Source of the DNA: Pseudomonadota bacterium
Lineage (GTDB): Bacteria; Pseudomonadota; Alphaproteobacteria; Acetobacterales; Acetobacteraceae
Assembly (NCBI GenBank): GCA_021808985.1
Contig: JAKBAQ010000101.1
Coordinates: forward strand, 1-9,106
DNA: 9,106 bases
Reading direction: 5' to 3'
Part shown: positions 1-7,017 of the stretch, in pieces
Numbering within the stretch: position 1 is the stretch's first letter
Layout: every line of letters begins with the position of its first letter
Program-made: the position numbers and the translations under genes
The notes under the pieces: model-generated
What the model saw: only the letters and a program-made list of their open reading frames with translations
Told to the model about the DNA's origin: nothing
Databases searched by the model: none

Positions 1-1
1 A

Positions 2-667
2 GGCCAGCCCATTCCCAAGATCATCATGCAATTCTGGGATTCCGGCGCGGCACCCGCCGATGTTGAGTGGATCATGCGCTCCTGGCCTGAACAAAACCCA
101 AGGCATGAGCTGTATCGTTTTGACGAAACAACAGCAGGCGCCTGGCTTTTGCAGCACCACCCCAAGCCCGTCGCCACCGCCTTTCAACGCGCCGACGGCG
201 CCACCCAAAAGGCCGATATTTTCCGCCTGGCTTGGCTCACCACCATGGGCGGCATATATGCTGACGCCGATGACCGCTGCCTGCGGCCGCTGGATGATTT
301 CCTTCCCCAAGGTGCCGAGCTGGTTCTCTACCAGGAGGAAATCGGCGCGTTGTGCAACAATTTCATCGCCGCCGCGCCAAACCATCCAACCCTCGCGCGC
401 GCCCTGCATCTGGCGGTGCAGGCCATCAACCGGGGAGACCGCGATGTCATCTGGCTTTCCGCCGGCCCAGGCCTGCTCACAAGAGCCTACGCCCAAACGC
501 TCGCCGAACATCCTGACCCGCAAAACAACCGCACCCTGATTTTTGACCGTCGCGCCATCTCATCCAACATCGCCGTCTTCTGCGCCGCCGGATACAAGAG
601 CACACCGAAACATTGGCTGAACACCGCCTTCACGCAGCAGATCAAAAAGGAGCCTGCCGGTATCTGA
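2..667 (+). CDS. GT32-type glycosyltransferase, 5' end outside window
   Basis: This gene probably transfers a sugar from a nucleotide-sugar donor onto a growing surface polysaccharide in the cytoplasm. The reading frame is open to the window edge and begins with the residues GQPIPKII before the first internal Met (base 26). An IPKIIHQ-like stretch is the usual N-terminal beta strand of GT32/capsular-type transferases, so the true start lies upstream. Counting from the Met at base 26, KADIFRLAWLTTMGGIYADADD (about 62-83, given here as one known family block) carries the DXD-type metal and nucleotide-sugar site at D80-D82. Further on are the family-like segments CNNFIAAAPNHP and SAGPGLL. The stop is TGA at 665-667. 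It is followed by a 109-bp gap and then a sulfotransferase gene on the same strand. The family is clear; donor and acceptor sugars cannot be read from the sequence. Confidence 0.85.
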   Translation, partial: GQPIPKIIMQFWDSGAAPADVEWIMRSWPEQNPRHELYRFDETTAGAWLLQHHPKPVATAFQRADGATQKADIFRLAWLTTMGGIYADADDRCLRPLDDFLPQGAELVLYQEEIGALCNNFIAAAPNHPTLARALHLAVQAINRGDRDVIWLSAGPGLLTRAYAQTLAEHPDPQNNRTLIFDRRAISSNIAVFCAAGYKSTPKHWLNTAFTQQIKKEPAGI

Positions 668-710
668 TCCGCATCACCTAAATCTGTTCCACCACCCGCC
701 ATCGCCTCGC

Positions 711-750
711 TTACATTACGAAAATACCATTTATATCCTCGTTAAATTCA
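711..750 (+). promoter_or_regulatory. AT-rich candidate promoter before the sulfotransferase gene
   Basis: The stretch 711-760 has only 14 G or C in 50 bases, which stands out in this GC-rich window. It contains a possible -35 (TTACAT, 711-716) and a possible -10 (TATATC, 732-737), but the 15-bp spacing is short. An internal promoter for the two downstream glycan genes is plausible. Read-through from the upstream glycosyltransferase gene is equally possible. Confidence 0.25.
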
Positions 751-776
751 ATTTTGCCCACGCCTAGGAGTTACAA

Positions 777-1460
777 ATGCCGGATAAGTTCATTGTTTCC
801 GTTCACATTCCAAAAACCGCCGGAACCACCCTCGCCACGATCTATGACCGCGCCTTCAACCGCAAGGTCTTCTACGATTATGACGGCTACCACACGGCCG
901 GCGTCGCGAGCGAACTCGTGAAAGCCAATGCCGGTTTCATCTCAAGCCAATTCAAGGTTCTGCACGGGCATTTTTTCACCTCAAAATATCTTGATGTTTT
1001 CCCAAGCGCCAGATACGTCTCTCTTTTGCGCCATCCCGTGGAACGGCTGATTTCTCAATATGTTCACGAGCTGAATGAAACCTCGTCCGACGCATGGTAT
1101 CATGACGCGATCGTAAACAATAAGCTTGACATCGTGGACTTCGCCAAACTTCCCGACATCAAGAACACGATGACCATCCACCTTTCGGGGATGGAGCTGA
1201 AAGATTATGATTTGTTAATGATAAACGAGCGCATGCTCCAATCATGCCTGCTTTTTTCAAAGACCATCGAGGCCATAGACCTTGAGCTTCTCTTCGGCCG
1301 CCCGGTCAAGCTGCCGTATGTGAACCAGAAAATCGAGCGTGACATTCACCCCGTCATCTCCGCGGCACAGCAGCAGGAAATCTTCAAACACATTCCTGAA
1401 GATGTTGAAACATACAGAAAAGCACAAGAAATTTTTGAGAATAAACTGAAAACCCTGTAA
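777..1460 (+). CDS. sulfotransferase family protein (PAPS-dependent, glycan-type)
   Basis: The 227-residue product is predicted to move a sulfuryl group from PAPS to a hydroxyl or amine, most likely on a sugar given its neighbours. IPKTAGTT at 11-18 is the P-loop-like 5'-phosphosulfate-binding loop of the carbohydrate sulfotransferase family. LLRHPVERLISQY at 83-95 is the 3'-phosphate-binding segment, with Arg85 and the Ser in the usual places. HGHF at 63-66 is also a common family motif. The start is supported by AGGAG at 766-770, six bases before the ATG. There is no signal peptide or membrane segment, so it should act in the cytoplasm. The gene lies between two glycosyltransferase genes and only 21 bp before the second, which suggests co-transcription. 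It is markedly AT-rich (for example 21 G or C in bases 1201-1260), hinting at a different origin from the catabolic genes. The acceptor is unknown. Confidence 0.85.
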   Translation: MPDKFIVSVHIPKTAGTTLATIYDRAFNRKVFYDYDGYHTAGVASELVKANAGFISSQFKVLHGHFFTSKYLDVFPSARYVSLLRHPVERLISQYVHELNETSSDAWYHDAIVNNKLDIVDFAKLPDIKNTMTIHLSGMELKDYDLLMINERMLQSCLLFSKTIEAIDLELLFGRPVKLPYVNQKIERDIHPVISAAQQQEIFKHIPEDVETYRKAQEIFENKLKTL

Positions 1461-1481
1461 CCCCCCGGCTGGACCACTGCC

Positions 1482-3368
1482 ATGTTTGTTAATTCCGGTA
1501 TCGAGCTTTTGCGTGCTGAATTCGACCCCGAATTCTTCAGGCGCCGATACGGCCTGGGCGAAGAGCCTGCGGCCGAGCAATTGTTTGAGCAATATCTCCG
1601 GAATGTAACCACCGATGCGTTGGACCCGAACCATGAATTTTCAGAAGCGGGTTATCTCGCCTCCAACCCTGACGTAAATGCCGCTGTAACCAATGGTGAC
1701 CTTAAATGCGGGTTTCACCATTGGGTGCTGTACGGCAAGGCCGAAGGGCGCCGCTGGACCATTGAGCGGGACAAAATTTCCATCCATTTCAAGGAAAATT
1801 TCCCGCTAGACCTTGACCTGCTAACCGAAACATTCGACGCTGAATGCTACCAGCGCGCCACCGGCACCAACATCCGTGAACCGGACGCCCTGCTCCAGGA
1901 TTTCCTCACCACCGGGCTGGAGGCAGGCATCGTCCCCACCGATCCCTCAAAGTTCGACGAGGAATTCTACCTCTCTTATTATCAAGATGTCCTGGCCGCG
2001 AAAAACGCCGGCTTGTTGCCATCAGGCTATTATCATTACCTGAAGAGCGGGCACGATGAAGGACGGCGCCCGGTCTATGAGATGGGCACCCTGCTGGAAC
2101 GCAAAATGGGCGGCACTTCCGCCCCCAGCGCCATTCCAAACACCGAGGAAATCGGCCGGCGCATCAAGCCGGTGAAAATGCGCGTTTCAAAAAAACGGCT
2201 TCCCACCATCAACATCTTCATCCCGAGCATCGACCCTGACATCATGTTCGGCGGTTATATCGCGTATTTTCAATTTCTCTGCCGCCTCGCCGAGCGCGGC
2301 TATCATCTGCGCTTCATCGTGCTGGAAGACCAATATGTCGGCTCCGTATGGTTTTTCCAGAAAATTCAAAACAGGCCGCGCTGGGTGGCCGCCTTCACCT
2401 CGTCTGAGTTCGTGAACATAACCGGAAAAGACGAACTCATAGAATTCAACCCGGATGATCTTTGCTTCAGCTACTCGACCTGGACAACCCTGGACGCCTG
2501 GTCGGTCGCCGAGCACCTCAACTTCAAGAAGGTCGTCTTTTTCCTTCAGGAATTTGAACCCATTTTCTATGAATACAACGCCTATAATTTCATGACGGCA
2601 TCGGCCTACAGGGTTCCGCACATACCGCTGTTCAATTCCCATTTTCTCGCCAAATATTTCAAGCAGATGAAATTCGGCGTTTTTCTTGATAACGACTCCC
2701 CATCCCACCTGGTTTTCAACCACGCCCTGGCTGATATCAGCCCCCGCGCCGAATATTCCCTGGCCAAGGACCGCACGAAGCGCCTGCTCTTTTACGCACG
2801 GCCCGAAAAGCACGCCGCGCGCAACATGTTTGAAATCTGCATCCTCGCCCTGCGCGAAGCTTTCCGCAAAGGCATCTTCCGCGGCAATTGGGAATTCTGC
2901 GGCATCGGCTCATTGGGGAAGGATTACACGATCAGCCTTAACGACAAGACCTCGATCAAGATCATCTCCCGGATCGAGCAAAGCAAATACGAAGCCATGC
3001 TCCAGTCGTTCGATGTCGGCCTGTCGCTCATGTGGGCGCCGCATCCAAGCGTTTTCCCTTTTGAGCTGGCCAAGGCAGGCGTCGTAACCGTCACCAACAC
3101 ATTTCCCAATCGCAGCATGGCGGAGCTGGAGCAGTTCGGCTTCAACATCGTCCCCGCCGAACCCACCCTGCACCAAATCGTCGCCGGCCTCGCCGAAGCC
3201 GTCCGGCGCGCCGAGCAGCCAAAAAAGCGCATTCACGGCGCGAAGTTTGACTGGCCGACAAGCTGGGACATGGTATTCGACTCAAAATTCCTGGACGAGC
3301 TGGAGACGACACTCACCCATGACGGCGCCAAGCTATCCGGCCTGCTCCGGGAGCGCGGCGCGGGATAA
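1482..3368 (+). CDS. WsaF-like glycosyltransferase with N-terminal repeat region
   Basis: This 628-residue protein is probably a cytoplasmic glycosyltransferase of the GT-B fold that builds a surface glycan. From about residue 243 it resembles the WsaF rhamnosyltransferase family. INIFIPSIDPDIMFGGYIA (243-261) resembles the start of the first Rossmann domain. RLLFYARPEKHAARNMFE (434-451) resembles the start of the second. SVFPFELAKAGVVTVTN (523-539) includes a Glu (E528) where GT-B enzymes hold the donor sugar nucleotide. The first 200 residues carry diverged copies of an FDxEFYxxxYxDV...HYxxxGxxEGRxP unit, near 14-25, 54-92, 118-150 and 158-197. Such units occur in front of several bacterial polysaccharide enzymes, with unknown role. 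I see no strong ribosome site before the ATG, so translation may be coupled to the sulfotransferase gene 21 bp upstream. Rhamnose as donor is family inference only. Confidence 0.75.
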   Translation: MFVNSGIELLRAEFDPEFFRRRYGLGEEPAAEQLFEQYLRNVTTDALDPNHEFSEAGYLASNPDVNAAVTNGDLKCGFHHWVLYGKAEGRRWTIERDKISIHFKENFPLDLDLLTETFDAECYQRATGTNIREPDALLQDFLTTGLEAGIVPTDPSKFDEEFYLSYYQDVLAAKNAGLLPSGYYHYLKSGHDEGRRPVYEMGTLLERKMGGTSAPSAIPNTEEIGRRIKPVKMRVSKKRLPTINIFIPSIDPDIMFGGYIAYFQFLCRLAERGYHLRFIVLEDQYVGSVWFFQKIQNRPRWVAAFTSSEFVNITGKDELIEFNPDDLCFSYSTWTTLDAWSVAEHLNFKKVVFFLQEFEPIFYEYNAYNFMTASAYRVPHIPLFNSHFLAKYFKQMKFGVFLDNDSPSHLVFNHALADISPRAEYSLAKDRTKRLLFYARPEKHAARNMFEICILALREAFRKGIFRGNWEFCGIGSLGKDYTISLNDKTSIKIISRIEQSKYEAMLQSFDVGLSLMWAPHPSVFPFELAKAGVVTVTNTFPNRSMAELEQFGFNIVPAEPTLHQIVAGLAEAVRRAEQPKKRIHGAKFDWPTSWDMVFDSKFLDELETTLTHDGAKLSGLLRERGAG

Positions 3369-3379
3369 CCCGCCCCGAA

Positions 3380-4408
3380 TCACCCGCCCCGCTGCTTGAG
3401 AATATCAAGCGCCACGTCGATGATCATATCTTCCTGCCCGCCGACCATCCGGCGCCTTCCCAGCTCGGCGAGAATATCGCGCGTGTCCACGCCGTAGGTT
3501 TTGGCGGCGTTTTCCGCATGGCGCAGAAAGCTCGAATACACGCCCGCATAGCCAAGGCTCAGCGACTCCCGGTCCACCCGCACCGGGCGGTCCTGCAACG
3601 GGCGCACCAGATCATCGGCGGCATCCATCAGCTTGAACAAATCGCAGCCGGTATCGATGCCTTCGCGCTCCAGCACGGCGATCAGCGCCTCCAGCGGCGC
3701 ATTGCCCGCCCCCGCCCCCATCCCGGCGAGCGAGGCATCCACCCGCACCGCACCGGCCTTTATCCCGGCCACGGCGTTAGCCACGCCAAGCGTCAGGTTA
3801 TGGTGGGTATGCACGCCAATCTCGGTTTCAGGCCGCAGCGCCGCGCGCATCGCCCGCACCGTCTCGCCATACTGCTCCGGCAGCATCGCACCGGCTGAAT
3901 CGGTCACATAAACGCATTCCGCGCCGTATGTTTCCATCAGCCGGCCCTGCTCCACCAGTTTTTCCACCGGCGCCATGTGCGCCATCATCAAAAACCCGAC
4001 AGTATCCATCCCCAGCCCGCGCGCCGCCTCAATATGCTGGCGCGCCACATCCGCCTCGGTGCAATGCGTGGCAATCCGCACAGAGCGCGCCCCGGCGGCA
4101 TAAGCGGCCTTCAGGTCATGCACCGTGCCAATGCCCGGCAGCAGCAAAACGGTCACGCGCGCATGCCCGCACGCATCCGCCACCGCGGCAATCCACTCCG
4201 CATCGTCATGCGCGCCAAAACCATAATTGAAGGTCGCGCCCGTGATGCCGTCGCCATGCGAAATCTCGATGGCATCCACCCTGGCCTCATCCAGCGCGCG
4301 CGCAATCGCGGCAACATCCTCAAGCCTGTACTGGTGGCGGATGGCGTGCATCCCATCCCGCAGGGTAACATCCTGCACATAGAGTTTGTCTTTGTTCAGG
4401 CGCGCCAT
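3380..4408 (-). CDS. mhpE: 4-hydroxy-2-oxovalerate aldolase
   Basis: This enzyme splits 4-hydroxy-2-oxovalerate into pyruvate and acetaldehyde, the last carbon-carbon cleavage of the meta-cleavage pathway. The 342-residue length fits the DmpG/MhpE/BphI family. VTLRDGMHAIRHQY (14-27) supplies the catalytic Arg17, metal ligand Asp18 and His21. GVHTHHN (198-204) supplies metal ligands His200 and His202, and Tyr291 is in GVYSSF; these fall at the positions known for DmpG. In this family the aldolase forms a complex with the acylating acetaldehyde dehydrogenase and passes acetaldehyde through a channel; the gene for that partner abuts this one. The ATG at 4408-4406 directly follows the TAA of the dehydrogenase gene, with GGAGG (4421-4417) eight bases upstream, so coupled translation is likely. 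It is the last gene of the operon as seen here, ending 11 bp from the convergent glycosyltransferase gene. dmpG is an equally valid symbol. Confidence 0.95.
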   Translation of the reverse strand: MARLNKDKLYVQDVTLRDGMHAIRHQYRLEDVAAIARALDEARVDAIEISHGDGITGATFNYGFGAHDDAEWIAAVADACGHARVTVLLLPGIGTVHDLKAAYAAGARSVRIATHCTEADVARQHIEAARGLGMDTVGFLMMAHMAPVEKLVEQGRLMETYGAECVYVTDSAGAMLPEQYGETVRAMRAALRPETEIGVHTHHNLTLGVANAVAGIKAGAVRVDASLAGMGAGAGNAPLEALIAVLEREGIDTGCDLFKLMDAADDLVRPLQDRPVRVDRESLSLGYAGVYSSFLRHAENAAKTYGVDTRDILAELGRRRMVGGQEDMIIDVALDILKQRGG

Positions 4409-5353
4409 TTATGCAACCTCCCCGGCAAGATACCGCTCGGCCCAGCGCCCGGCCGTAACCAGGGCCGCCGAGGTCATGATGTCAAGATTCCCCGCATAGG
4501 CCGGCAGATAATGCGCCGCCCCCTCAACCTCCAGCAGAATGGTGGTCTTAAGCCCGCTGGCATAGCCAATGCCCGGTATGCGCACCGGCGCATTGTCGCC
4601 GATCACCTCAAACTGCACCTTCTGCTTCAGCCGGTAGCCCGGAACATATTTCCGCACCTCCTCCGCCATCGCGAGGATCGACTCCTCAATCGCCTCCCGC
4701 TCCCCGCCTTGCGAAAGCGTGAAGACCGTATCACGCATAATCAAAGGCGGCTCAGCCGGGTTCAGGATAATCACCGCCTTGCCCCGCTCAGCCCCGCCCA
4801 GCACCTCGATGGCCCTGGACGTGGTTTCCGTAAACTCATCAATATTCGCGCGCGTGCCCGGCCCGGCTGATCTGGACGAGATGGAAGCGACAATCTCCCC
4901 ATACAGCACCCGCTCCGTGGCGCGCCTCACCGCATGCACCATCGGAATCGTCGCCTGTCCGCCGCAGGTCACCATGTTCACATTCGGCTCATCGATATTG
5001 GCATCGCCATTGATCACCGGAATGGTGAACGGGCCGATCGCGGCTGGCGTCAGATCAATCACCTTCTTGCCGTCGCGCTGCAGCAGCTCATTGTTGCGCA
5101 CATGCGCGCCCGCCGATGTCGCGTCAAAAACCACTTGAATATCCTTGTAGTTCGGCAATTTCAGCAATCCGTTGATACCCTCATGCGTCACCGGCACATG
5201 CAGGCGCGCGGCGCGGGCGAGCCCGTCTGAATTCGCATCGATGCCAACCATCGCGCCCATTTCAAGGTTTTTTGATACCCGCATGATCTTGATCATCAGA
5301 TCCGTGCCAATATTGCCCGAACCGATGATCGCGCATTTCACTTTCCCCGGCAT
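4409..5353 (-). CDS. mhpF: acetaldehyde dehydrogenase (acetylating)
   Basis: It oxidises acetaldehyde to acetyl-CoA with NAD+ and CoA, taking acetaldehyde from its aldolase partner. The 314-residue product matches the family length (MhpF/DmpF, about 310-316). IIGSGNIGTD (9-18) is the NAD-binding glycine-rich loop. NMVTCGGQATIP (126-137) holds the catalytic Cys130. The C-terminal half (LDIMTSAALVTAGRWAE) is typical of the family. The frame stays open upstream to 5611, but I chose the ATG at 5353. A strong GAGGAGGA (5367-5360) sits six bases before it, homology begins there, and the longer version would only duplicate the hydratase coding region in a low-complexity Arg/Gly-rich frame. The start overlaps the stop of the hydratase gene by one base (TGATG), and the stop abuts the aldolase start, giving a tightly coupled three-gene operon. 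dmpF is an alternative name. Confidence 0.95.
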   Translation of the reverse strand: MPGKVKCAIIGSGNIGTDLMIKIMRVSKNLEMGAMVGIDANSDGLARAARLHVPVTHEGINGLLKLPNYKDIQVVFDATSAGAHVRNNELLQRDGKKVIDLTPAAIGPFTIPVINGDANIDEPNVNMVTCGGQATIPMVHAVRRATERVLYGEIVASISSRSAGPGTRANIDEFTETTSRAIEVLGGAERGKAVIILNPAEPPLIMRDTVFTLSQGGEREAIEESILAMAEEVRKYVPGYRLKQKVQFEVIGDNAPVRIPGIGYASGLKTTILLEVEGAAHYLPAYAGNLDIMTSAALVTAGRWAERYLAGEVA

Positions 5354-6147
5354 CAGCGGTCCTCCTCGCAAGTGAATGAAACAGTTCCCAGCCCGCCAAT
5401 GGTGGCCTTCACCGCATCGCCAGGCTTTATGCTCACCATCGGCCCCAGCGCGCCGGTCAGCACCACATCGCCCGCGCGCAGCGGCTCGCCGCGTTCGGCC
5501 AGCGTGCGCGCCAACCAGGCCGCGGCATTCAGCGGATGCCCCAGGCAAGCCGCCCCCGCCCCCAGCGAGACCACGTCTCCATTCACCTCCAGCACCATGC
5601 CGCAGCTCCACAAATCCAGCCCCGCCAGCGGCTTGGGCGCGGCGCCGAGCACATAAAAAGCGGAGGAGCCATTATCAGCCACCGTATCGGCGAAGCTTAT
5701 CCGCCAATCCGCGATGCGGCTGTCCACAATCTCAATTGCCGCCACCACCTCCGCCACCGCCGCCGCAACCTCCGCGCGGCCAACCTCGGGGCTGGGCAAA
5801 TCCGCCGCCAGCACAAGCGCAATCTCCGCCTCCGCCTTGGGCTGCAAAACCTGAGAGGCGCGCAAAACCCCGCCATCGCCAATCCGCATATCCTCAAACA
5901 GCACGCCGAAATCCGGCTGGCCAACGCCAAGCTGCGCCTGCACAGCCTTGGCTGTCAGCCCCACCTTGCGGCCCACAATCCGGCGCCCCTGCCCCACCCA
6001 ATGGGCGGTGTTCAGCGCCTGCACCGCGTAGGCGCCGGCAATGTCCGTGGGCTCCAGCCCATCGCGCAGCGGGGGCACCGCGCCCTCCTTGTATGCCGCG
6101 CGCAGGCGCGCCGCGAGATCCGAATGCGTGGGTTTCATGTGCAACAT
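5353..6147 (-). CDS. mhpD: 2-keto-4-pentenoate hydratase (2-hydroxypentadienoate hydratase)
   Basis: It adds water to 2-hydroxypenta-2,4-dienoate to give 4-hydroxy-2-oxovalerate, feeding the aldolase encoded two genes downstream. The 264-residue product fits the MhpD/DmpE branch of the fumarylacetoacetase-like hydratases. KAEAEIAL (104-111) gives the ExE metal pair Glu106/Glu108, and IEIVDSRI (138-145) gives the third acidic ligand Glu139. GRKVGLT (59-65) and ADNGSSA (157-163) are the usual active-site loops. I place the start at 6147 because GAGGAG (6160-6155) lies seven bases upstream; ATG at 6138 is a second option. Starting at 6219 would put the N-terminus inside the operator and promoter. 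It is the first gene of the operon and divergent from the IclR gene. Related hydratases that act on other oxo-dienoates (for example HpaH type) are hard to exclude, but the mhpF and mhpE neighbours support this role. Confidence 0.92.
   Translation of the reverse strand: MLHMKPTHSDLAARLRAAYKEGAVPPLRDGLEPTDIAGAYAVQALNTAHWVGQGRRIVGRKVGLTAKAVQAQLGVGQPDFGVLFEDMRIGDGGVLRASQVLQPKAEAEIALVLAADLPSPEVGRAEVAAAVAEVVAAIEIVDSRIADWRISFADTVADNGSSAFYVLGAAPKPLAGLDLWSCGMVLEVNGDVVSLGAGAACLGHPLNAAAWLARTLAERGEPLRAGDVVLTGALGPMVSIKPGDAVKATIGGLGTVSFTCEEDR
5360..5367 (-). promoter_or_regulatory. ribosome binding site deciding the mhpF start
   Basis: On the minus strand this reads GAGGAGGA, six bases before the ATG at 5353 and inside the last codons of mhpD. 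It fixes the dehydrogenase start although the frame is open for a further 258 bases upstream. Confidence 0.8.
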
Positions 6148-6154
6148 TTCCTTG

Positions 6155-6160
6155 CTCCTC
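6155..6160 (-). promoter_or_regulatory. ribosome binding site deciding the mhpD start
   Basis: On the minus strand this reads GAGGAG, seven bases before the ATG at 6147. It favours that start over ATG at 6138 and over the far upstream ATG at 6219. Confidence 0.7.
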
Positions 6161-6195
6161 ACCCAAAGGTTAGAAAAAACCCGGCACGGCGGCAA

Positions 6196-6224
6196 TTTAC
6201 CCGGCATGAATAGTCCCATATAGT
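6196..6224 (+). promoter_or_regulatory. candidate promoter of the IclR gene
   Basis: A -35-like TTTACC (6196-6201), a 17-bp spacer and a -10-like TATAGT (6219-6224) match the sigma-70 consensus at 4 and 5 of 6 bases. Transcription would start about seven bases later, at or next to the A of the ATG at 6231, which implies a leaderless mRNA. The -10 is the spacer of the inverted repeat plus one base of its right arm. Confidence 0.5.
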
Positions 6225-6232
6225 GGGACTAT
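6210..6232. promoter_or_regulatory. perfect inverted repeat, probable IclR-family operator
   Basis: Arms ATAGTCCCA (6210-6218) and TGGGACTAT (6224-6232) are exact reverse complements separated by TATAG. IclR-family regulators bind as dimers to short palindromes of this size near their own gene. This one lies in the divergent gap between mhpD and the IclR gene. It covers the best -10 of the regulator and the first two bases of its start codon, so binding would block that promoter. The distance to mhpD (over 60 bp) would allow repression or activation there. I see no second copy in the window. Confidence 0.7.
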
Positions 6233-6246
6233 GCCAAACACCGCAA
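6217..6246 (-). promoter_or_regulatory. weak candidate promoter of the mhpDFE operon
   Basis: On the minus strand TTGCGG (6246-6241) and TATATG (6222-6217) lie 18 bp apart. Matches to consensus are poor (3 and 4 of 6), as expected if an activator is needed. The start would leave a leader of roughly 60 bases before mhpD. A second weak option closer to the gene is TTGCCG-17-TAACCT, with the -10 just upstream of the ribosome site. Neither is convincing alone. Confidence 0.25.
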
Positions 6247-7010
6247 AACCACCCGCCCCCGGCAATGCCTCGCTTGAAAAAGGTCTGGCCCTGTTCAACC
6301 GCATCGCCCAGGACCATGGCCAAACACCCCTGAAAACCCTGGCCGCCGATATGGGCCTGCCGCGCTCCACCCTGTACCGGCTAACCGGCGCGCTGGAGCA
6401 AGCCGGCCTCATCGCCCGGCTGCGGCACCGCCATTACACAATCGGCCTGCCGCTCGCCCAGGCCCTGCACGGCATCACCCCCGCCGGCCAGCTGGCCCTG
6501 CTCTGCCGCCCGGCCCTGCGGCAGCTCGCCCGCGCCTGCGGCGCAGCGGCGCATCTGGGGGTAATGGAAAATGACATGGTGACATATCTGGTGAAGGAGA
6601 ACGCCGCCACCCTCCCCGCCGGCTTTTCCATCAGCCGTGAGAACACCCAGCTCGAGGCCTACTGCTCGGGCATCGGCAAAGTGCTGCTGGCCTGGCTGCC
6701 CGAGGCCGAGCGCGCGCGCTATCTGGCCGGCGGCCCCTTCGTCGCGATGACCGAGAGAACCATCACCGACCCGCAACGCCTCCGCCAAACCCTGGAGAGC
6801 GTGCAAGCCCAGCAATTCGCCCGCGATGACGGCGAAATCGCCGATGACCTCTATTGCCTGGCGGTGCCCTTATGGGCCGGCGGCCAGCCGCCCACCGCGG
6901 CCATTTCGCTCTCCTTCCCGCGGCATGCGCACCAGCCCCAAGACGATTCCAGCCACCTCGCCAGGCTGCGCGCCTGCGCCGCCCAACTCAGCGCCCAAAT
7001 TTTCCCTTAG
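6231..7010 (+). CDS. IclR-family transcriptional regulator
   Basis: This 259-residue protein is a DNA-binding regulator that probably senses an intermediate of the pathway encoded next to it. Residues about 14-74 form the winged helix-turn-helix: EKGLALFNRIAQ leads in, PLKTLAADMGLPRSTLYRL (33-51) is the helix-turn-helix, and HRHYTIGLPL is the wing. Residues about 88-257 are the IclR effector domain, with the conserved AYCSGIGKVLLAW and DDLYCLAVPLW segments. It is divergent from mhpD. Escherichia coli MhpR, which controls mhp genes, belongs to the same family, so control of mhpDFE is likely, but whether it represses or activates and its ligand are not visible. No clear ribosome site precedes the ATG (only GTGGGA, two bases away), which fits leaderless translation. 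The 121-bp gap to the next gene on the same strand lacks a copy of the palindrome. Confidence 0.93.
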   Translation: MPNTAKPPAPGNASLEKGLALFNRIAQDHGQTPLKTLAADMGLPRSTLYRLTGALEQAGLIARLRHRHYTIGLPLAQALHGITPAGQLALLCRPALRQLARACGAAAHLGVMENDMVTYLVKENAATLPAGFSISRENTQLEAYCSGIGKVLLAWLPEAERARYLAGGPFVAMTERTITDPQRLRQTLESVQAQQFARDDGEIADDLYCLAVPLWAGGQPPTAAISLSFPRHAHQPQDDSSHLARLRACAAQLSAQIFP

Positions 7011-7017
7011 CGTACAA

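Noticed and set aside
3360..3373. Small hairpin GCGGG-ATAA-CCCGC over the glycosyltransferase stop codon as a terminator
   Set aside because: The stem is only five base pairs and no T-tract follows on either strand, so it is expected by chance in such GC-rich DNA.
3368..3391. Perfect 10-bp direct repeat ACCCGCCCCG, two copies four bases apart
   Set aside because: It is short, low in complexity and partly inside coding sequence; there is no sign of a duplicated insertion site.
3977..4870. Long plus-strand open frame opposite mhpE and mhpF
   Set aside because: It is a His/Arg/Pro-rich shadow of two well-identified enzymes, with no family features and no ribosome site that I could see.
5354..5611. 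Upstream extension of the acetaldehyde dehydrogenase reading frame
   Set aside because: The extra 86 residues are Arg/Gly/Ala-rich with no family similarity, and they lie in another frame of mhpD. A strong ribosome site precedes the ATG at 5353.
5376..6213. Overlapping plus-strand open frames opposite mhpD
   Set aside because: They give Pro/Arg/His-rich low-complexity translations typical of antisense frames, while mhpD has its full set of catalytic residues.
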